64,000 bases of DNA, taken from NCBI GenBank assembly GCA_036346275.1, contig JAYEVK010000030.1:62001-126000 (forward strand), written 5' to 3'. The number at the start of each line of letters is the position of its first letter. The first letter of the stretch is position 1. A model generated the notes under the pieces. The model worked only from the letters and a program-made list of their open reading frames with translations, made no database searches and was not told the origin of the DNA. The stretch comes from Otatea glauca (Eukaryota > Streptophyta > Magnoliopsida > Poales > Poaceae). A program made the position numbers and the translations under genes. Below, one piece after another: positions 58,201 through 64,000 of the stretch.

Positions 58201-58456
58201 TTTTCAGCTAGCCTAGGGTTCTATAGCCTTTTCTTTTGTGTGTGTTCTTTTTTTTTTAAAAAAAAAAAAAATGGTCCTCCCTGCCTTGCGTGATTTGTAT
58301 CTACGCCATTGAATTGAATTTGAGCAGAGGTTCTACCTGACAAGAAGAAAGTTCATATTTGATCTTGAAGGAAAGCCAAAAAATCAATGATAGGGAAATG
58401 AAATTGGCTGTGTATATATATAGCTCTAAAATAGATGTGACGGTGGTTGGGAAGTA

Positions 58457-58703
58457 CTCTTTGTCTAAGTTTATAGGACGTATTTTATTTTAGTATATAG
58501 ACTAAAGAGATATTAAAAATAATTAGACTATCTCTAATTACTGTTTATAAACATTATAGTCAATGTATGGATGATAAATTTGGATATTTATTAGGGGTAT
58601 AAAGGAAACATCACACTAATTTTTTTATTAGAATATGAAATACGCCATATATTTATAGATAAGACCATTAAAAAATACATTCTATAAATTCAGACAGAGA
58701 AAG
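58457..58703. mobile_element. Stowaway-like MITE, 247 bp, TA duplication
   Basis: The left end CTCTTTGTCTAAGTTTATAG and right end CTATAAATTCAGACAGAGAAAG are inverted complements with few mismatches. TA flanks both ends (58455-58456, 58704-58705). The right half matches the MITE fragment at 923-1018. Confidence 0.88.
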
Positions 58704-58933
58704 TATACATACTCTTGTTTTTGGAGTCACTAAAAACTCAGTGTATGATACAAAAGTCTGCTGGAGAATAGGATGATTTTGTCTTCCGGTTCTATGCTGG
58801 CAAATTGCGGAAGTAGTCATCGCTTTTCCTTTCGTTGAAAGATATACAAAATGATTTTTCTGATTTGTGCATGTTATATCTTTGTTTAAAATTAGCTATT
58901 TTTTAAGTTGATACACCAAACTAAATACACTAC

Positions 58934-59242
58934 TGTAGTAAGAATCTAAGCAGTCCATCGAAGAAACTGTGAGAAGGATTGACTCAACGCAATGAGTATA
59001 TTGATCACGGAGAGCCTACATATATATAGGTCATCTCCTACCATAATCACTCAACCGATTTATAGAAATAGAATCAGGAAAAAAAGGAAGGAAAAGATTG
59101 TCTAACATATATAGGCTATCTCCTACTATAATCAAGATTGTCTAACATATATAGGCCATCTCCTACCATAATCACTCAACCGATTTATAGAAATAGAATC
59201 GGGAGGATAAGGAAGGAAAGGATTACGAAAGATTGTCTAACA
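58934..59242 (-). mobile_element. 3' LTR of the Copia element, 309 bp
   Basis: On the minus strand the LTR begins TGTTAGACAATCTTTCG directly after a polypurine tract (CCGGGGGGG, complement of 59243-59251), and ends TTCTTACTACA at 58934. It contains an internal duplication: TATATATGTTAGACAATCTT and the adjoining GATTATGGTAGGAGAT block occur more than once between 59000 and 59200. Confidence 0.8.
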
Positions 59243-62200
59243 CCCCCCCGGCAGTCCCAACGACGAGCTAGCGGACGTTGAGACTGGAGCGAAACTCGGT
59301 GAAAACCGGCGAAGGCAGCCCCTTAGTGAAAATGTCGGCAAATTGAGATGACGTGGGCACGTGTAAGACACGTATAGCTCCAATGGCGACCTTCTCGCGG
59401 ACGAAGTGGAGATCGATCTCGACATGCTTCGTCCTTTGATGTTGCACGGGATTGGAAGAAAGATAGATCGCATTGACGTTGTTGCAATACACCAGGGTGG
59501 CCTTGGGCGGAGGGGAATGAAGCTCATGGAGAAGCTGGCGAAGCCATGTGACCTCAGCAACAGCGTTGGCGACGGCGCGGTACTCGGCCTCGGCACTGGA
59601 ACGAGAGACCGTGTTCTGGCGTTTGGATGACCAGGACACCAAGTTGTCACTGAAGAAGACAGCATAGTCAGACGTGGAGCGCCGAGTGTCAGGACAACCA
59701 GCCCAATCGGCGTCAGAATAGACGACGAGGTCGGCAGTGGTAGAACGCTGAATGTGGAGTCCCAGGTCCAATGTACCTCGAATGTATCGCAGAATCCGTT
59801 TGAGAGCACTGAGGTGAGGCTCACGGGGATCATGCATGTGGAGACAGACCTGTTGTACAACATAGGAGATATCCGGGCGAGTGAAGGTGAGATACTGGAG
59901 TGTACCGGCGAGACTGCGAAAATTGGTCGGATCGGCAACCGGGGCACCCTCACTGCCAGAGAGCTTAGCACAAGTATCCATTGGAGCGCTGGAAGGCTTG
60001 CAATTGCCATGCCGGCGTGGTCCAGGATGTCGATCGATCTTGCTGTTGGTGAGGAGCGGGGAGGAGGCCGAGACACGCTAATCCGAGGAAGTGGTGGAGA
60101 AGTCAAGATCCTTCATGGAGAATTCAGATTGAAGAGATGAGATAGTCCACTGAAGAAGCTTGCTGGAGGACGCGGTAAGGACGATATCATCGACATAGAG
60201 GAGCAAGTATACTGTGTCAGATCAGCGACGAAATATGAAGAGAGAGTTGTCGGACTTGGCCTCGATGAACCCAAGAGTCAACAGAAAGAAGCGAATCGGT
60301 GTACCAAGCGCGTGGCGCTGCTTCAAACCATATAGGGACTTGTTGAGGTGGCACACCATGTCGGAGTGGGAGGAGTCAATAAACCCTGGTGGCTGGATGT
60401 AATAGACAGTCTCCTAAAAGGTGCCATGGAGGAAGGCATTCTTCACATCGAGCTGATGGATAGGCCAGTCGCGAGAAACCGCCAAACCAAATCTTGTCGC
60501 GAGCGATGGCGGGCTTCTACAACAGATGAAGGTCTCGTCGTAGTCGATGCCTGGGCGTTGTGTGAAGCCACGCAGAACCCAGTGAGCCTTGTAACGATCG
60601 AGGGTACCGTCGGCGTGAAACTTGTGCTTGAAAATCCACTTGCTGGTGACGATGTTGGCTCCGGAGGGACGCGGGACAAGATCCCACGTGCGGTTGGCAA
60701 GGAGAGCATTGAACTCTTCTTCCATAGCCGTCCGCCAGTTCGGATCAGCCAAGGCGGCCCGATATGTGCGTGGAATTAGTGATAGAGTAGTGGCATGAAG
60801 GTTCAGCCGAGTGATGCCCTTGCGGATGTCGGTCTTGCCGCGGGTCGTCATGGCGTGCTCGTTGATGACTGGGGAGACGCTGAACTGGAGAGGTAAAGTG
60901 GGCCCGCCGGGTTGGCGCCGCGAAGAAGCGCGTCGGCGCAGCGATGTGTGGAGGCGCGGCCGGGGCTCGGCGGCGAGCTAGTGGCGCCCGGCGACGGAAC
61001 TGCCGAGCATCGAGTGACTAGGGATCTGCGGCCCGACGGAGGTAGGCATCCCAGCGGATGTAGGCGGTCCATTGGGCGCCGCCCTGGCAGTAGACGACGC
61101 AAGTCCCGGTGGCGAGGCAGTCTGCGCCCAAGACTCGGGGGTTGCTTGCCTCCTGGACGTCGATGCATGTCGTCGGGAAGCGCCGATGGGTGCTTGTACA
61201 GGGGCGGGAAAACCCTCCAAAAAATCGAGATCAGCAGCAGTGTTAGACGTGATCTCGGCAAAAGGAAACGAGTGCTCATCCAACACAACATGCCTCGAAA
61301 TAATAACCCTATTAGTCACGGGGTCGAAGCACCGATACCCTTTGTGGTGGAGTGGATAGCCAAGAAAGACACACATCGTGGAATGGGGCGCAAGTTTGTG
61401 GGGGGTGGTGGCGGAGAGATTGGGGTAGCATTTGCAGCCAAAAACACGAAGGTGCGTATAGGTGGGGTGGACGCCATGCAGTGCGAAGAAAGGCGTGTGA
61501 TGTGCAAGGGTTTTGGTGGGGTGCCTATTGATGAGGTGTGTGGCGGTTTGGAGAGCTTCGACCCAAAAGGATCCGGGGAGGCTAGCCTAAAAAAGGATAG
61601 AGCGGACTATGTTGTTGAGAGAACAAAAAATACGCTCGGCCCTGCCATTTTGGGAAGAGGTGTGGGGGCATGACATCCGCAGGTGAACACCATTAGTGAG
61701 GAAGAAAGTGCGGGCCGCAGAGTTGTCGAACTCGCGGCCATTGTCGCATTGGATGTTGCGGATGGTGGTGCCGAATTGAGTGTGAACATAAGCAAAAAAA
61801 AGTGATAAGGTGGAGAAGGTGTCGGATTTTAAGTGAAGCGGGAAGGTCCAAACGAAGTGAGAGCAATCATCTAAAATAACAAGATAATATTTGAAGCCCG
61901 AAACACTAATGATAGGAGATGTTCACAGATCACAATGAATTAACTCAAAAATGGCCGAATCCCTACGATAGGAGGTAGTGAAAGGAAGGCGAACATGGCG
62001 ACCAAGGCGGCAAGCGTGGCGAGACTCGGTGAGGCCTCCTTTGGTCATAGGAACAGCGGTGGCAAAGCGGCGAGCGCGTCGTGGCCAATGTGACCAAGGC
62101 AGCGGTGCGAGAGGGTGTCGATTGTCTTTGTGGCGAGAGCGATGGTGCGGCGTGGCGGCAGAGCATGATGGAGGAGTAGAGGGACGAGCTATTGAATCGG

Positions 62201-63008
62201 CGATCACGGTCTGGTGCGAGGATCCTTCACGGAGAAACCAAAGGGTCAAATTCAACCGTACACCAGTTGTCAATGACAAAACGACGAATAGAAATTAAAT
62301 TCTTAATGATGTGCGGAGAGCAAAGGATATCGTGAAGAGTAAAAGAACGATTTTGGTGGTGAATATGGGAGTGTCCTATGGAGGAAATAGGAATTGTGGA
62401 ACCATTACCGACCACTATGTGTGAGGGATTATGCGGTTTGGGAGGGTGGGTGAAAGAAAGGGTACCGGCATCCGAGGTCATGTGTGCAGTGGCACCCGTG
62501 TCCATATACCATTCATTTGTAGCGGGTTGAGGCAGCGTCGTGGTGTTGAAGGAGCCGGCGAGAGATGCTTGATCCCACTGGGATGGTGCGCCATCGAACC
62601 AACCCATCGGCGGCGTGGTGGGTTGAAATTGCGCCTGCTAGGCCGGGGAGCCCATGCCACTGGGTACCGTGTGGGAGCCAAAGTAGGGCGCCAGTTGCTG
62701 CTGTTGTAGAGGCGCGGGTGGGCCACCGAAGGCGGCGCCAGCAAAAGGAGAGGTCAGCGGGCGCGGTCCAAGAAGGCTACGGTCTGATGGCCCCGGCCAC
62801 ATGTGTATTGTGCCAGCCCAAGGATTCTGCGGGGAGGGCCAAGCCTAGACCGGGCCGTTGGCGCCGCTCGGGGCCGCCCCTCTGGTTGCCGGTGTTGCTG
62901 TCGTTGCTACGGCGCCAGCGGTTGCGGGAGTTCGGGTTGCCGCCGGTGCCACCGCCTTGATTGCCGCTGCCTTGGTTCCTGGTGCCATAGCCAGTGGAGT
63001 GCACCGGG
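59243..63008 (-). pseudogene. Copia pol region: protease, integrase, reverse transcriptase, RNase H (degenerate)
   Basis: On the minus strand, in Copia order. Protease: WYMDTGATAHMTS (about 62500). Integrase: pieces such as FELIHCDL, then YYLVILDDCSHFVWTFPL and IQCDNGREFDNSA (about 61930-61700) and VFGCKCYPNLS and CVFLGYPLHHKGYRC (about 61450-61320). Reverse transcriptase: KWIFKHKFHADGTLDRYKA, QLDVKNAFLHG and YVDDIVLTA (about 60660-60180). RNase H: VVYSDADWAGCPDTRRST and SSAEAEYRA (about 59730-59570). Integrase-before-RT order and the polypurine tract define Ty1-Copia. Stops and frame changes occur near 61920, 61590, 60410, 60220 and 60060, so no full polyprotein is encoded. Confidence 0.9.
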
Positions 63009-64000
63009 TTAGAGGTGCCGGATTTGCGCCGCTCTCGCCGCCCGATTGTCCGCGAGGAAGACGAGAGGCGTCGAGGCGCTGGTGGCGTATAGTTCTTCCA
63101 GGTGGAGTTGGGACCGCACCTCAGCAAATGATGGGAACGGACGCTGCATGGGGATGAGAGTTTTCAAGTGACTGAATTTTTCTGACAAACCGTTTAGAGT
63201 GGTGAGGACGAGGGTGCGATCGCCGACGGGTTCGACGAGATCGCCGAGCGTGTCGGCCATGGTCTTCAGCTTGCGGTAGTAGTCATCGACGGAGATATCG
63301 CCTTGGCGGAAGGTGTGGAATTCCGCCTGGAGATTGAGGGCGCGGTGCTCGCGATTGCCGAGGAACTGGTGTTCGAGAGACCGCCACACATGCTGAGCGG
63401 TGGTGTATGGCGTGAGGACCTCCTGGAGGAGATCGTTGGAGATGGTGCCGTAGAGCCAATTGAGGACGACGCAATCCATCTGAGCCCAATCAGCGCGATC
63501 GGGGTGGAGGTCGTCGGAGAGAACGTGGTCCGTTAAGGCGTACTTGTCGAGGGCCACGAGGAAGAGGCCCCGCCACCTTGTATAGTTGGCGGCGAGACAT
63601 CGAGTCACCGCACGATGGCCTTGGCGTTGAGGACTGTTGCGCCGGGCATGGAGGACGGACAGGACGTCATCGTCGAGGGGAGAGACGACGGGGTGCGCTG
63701 CGTTGCCAGGAGGTGTAGCGCCAGAGCCACCGTGGAGGGTGTAGCCGGATGGAGCCGACGGGCCGTCCGGAGCGAGGCGCATGGAGGCGAAGAGCGCCGC
63801 GAGGTTGGCCGGCATCGGTGACGGAGGAACTAGCGCAGTCGGGAAAGCCGCAGGTACCGCGGTCGGCGCGGGTGGAGGAAGTACGGCTGGGGAGCAGTCG
63901 AGAAGACGCTCGACGAGGGAGGAGAGCGCCGTGCGAGTGGCGTTGGACACCTTGGTAGTGGCGTCGTTGGCGACGGCAGAGGTGATCGCGGAGTCGATCT
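63009..64000 (-). CDS. Copia gag, 5' end beyond the window
   Basis: An open frame runs from beyond the window edge to a stop at 63009. It contains the Copia-type gag core: NYTRWRGLFLVALDKYALTD, MDCVVLNWLYGTISNDLLQE, VWRSLEHQFLGNREHRALNL, FHTFRQGDISVDDYYRKLK and LNGLSEKFSHLKTLIPMQ. A Pro/Ala-rich N-terminal region precedes it. A nucleocapsid-like Gly/Asn/Arg-rich stretch continues in other frames toward 62800. The frame is intact here, unlike pol. Confidence 0.85.
   Translation of the reverse strand, partial: IDSAITSAVANDATTKVSNATRTALSSLVERLLDCSPAVLPPPAPTAVPAAFPTALVPPSPMPANLAALFASMRLAPDGPSAPSGYTLHGGSGATPPGNAAHPVVSPLDDDVLSVLHARRNSPQRQGHRAVTRCLAANYTRWRGLFLVALDKYALTDHVLSDDLHPDRADWAQMDCVVLNWLYGTISNDLLQEVLTPYTTAQHVWRSLEHQFLGNREHRALNLQAEFHTFRQGDISVDDYYRKLKTMADTLGDLVEPVGDRTLVLTTLNGLSEKFSHLKTLIPMQRPFPSFAEVRSQLHLEELYATSASTPLVFLADNRAARAAQIRHL

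Noticed and set aside
60912..61673. 253-codon plus-strand open frame and other plus-strand frames across 59.2-64 kb
   Set aside because: They are antisense shadows of the minus-strand Copia pol and gag, whose domains are clearly readable.

Overview
The window is nuclear DNA from a flowering plant, almost certainly a grass (Poaceae). The evidence is GC-rich 5' ends on genes with many introns, a clustered DUF26 receptor-kinase family, and dense CACTA, Stowaway-like, hAT, LINE and Copia remnants in AT-rich spacers. I see no CRISPR array, operon or prokaryotic feature. All exon models below come from reading frame continuity, GT-AG sites and remembered family signatures. No search was run.

Layout: 1-5830 is transposon-rich: the end of a CACTA element sitting in a MITE, a complete 948 bp CACTA element with target duplication, a probable solo LTR, and three diverged copies of one upstream segment leading to the first gene. 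6166-10433 (+) is an intact subfamily VII receptor-like cytoplasmic kinase. 11083-13629 (+) is a broken glycerophosphodiester phosphodiesterase (GDPD), followed by two convergent LTRs, an NLR leucine-rich-repeat remnant (-) and, near 18.3 kb, a second GDPD tail. 19916-30075 (-) is a decaying tandem cluster of cysteine-rich receptor-like kinase (CRK/DUF26) copies: one with an intact kinase but a broken ectodomain, one ectodomain exon without kinase, one short relic, and duplicated flanks lacking their gene.

30.7-39.6 kb is nested transposon DNA: an 838 bp hAT-type element with 8 bp target duplication, a DUF659 hAT-like transposase relic, an LTR-derived non-coding block with an 83 bp tandem array, and other repeat arrays. 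40445-44657 (+) is the E2 subunit (dihydrolipoyl succinyltransferase) of 2-oxoglutarate dehydrogenase. 50531-56432 (-), with a 5' leader to about 58.2 kb, is a CCCH zinc finger/RRM RNA-binding protein of the RBM26/27-like type. Its introns carry a LINE 3' end and a second hAT-type element. 58934-64000 (-) is a degenerate Ty1-Copia element whose 5' end lies beyond the window.

The three best-conserved genes are housekeeping or signalling genes with no obvious joint pathway: immune-type signalling (RLCK VII, CRKs, NLR relic), mitochondrial carbon metabolism (E2) and RNA metabolism (CCCH/RRM). I found no convincing undescribed system. The most useful observations are the recurrent single-base frameshifts in otherwise conserved genes (assembly error or very recent decay), the CRK with intact kinase, DFD motif and ruined ectodomain, and the triplicated upstream segment of the RLCK.
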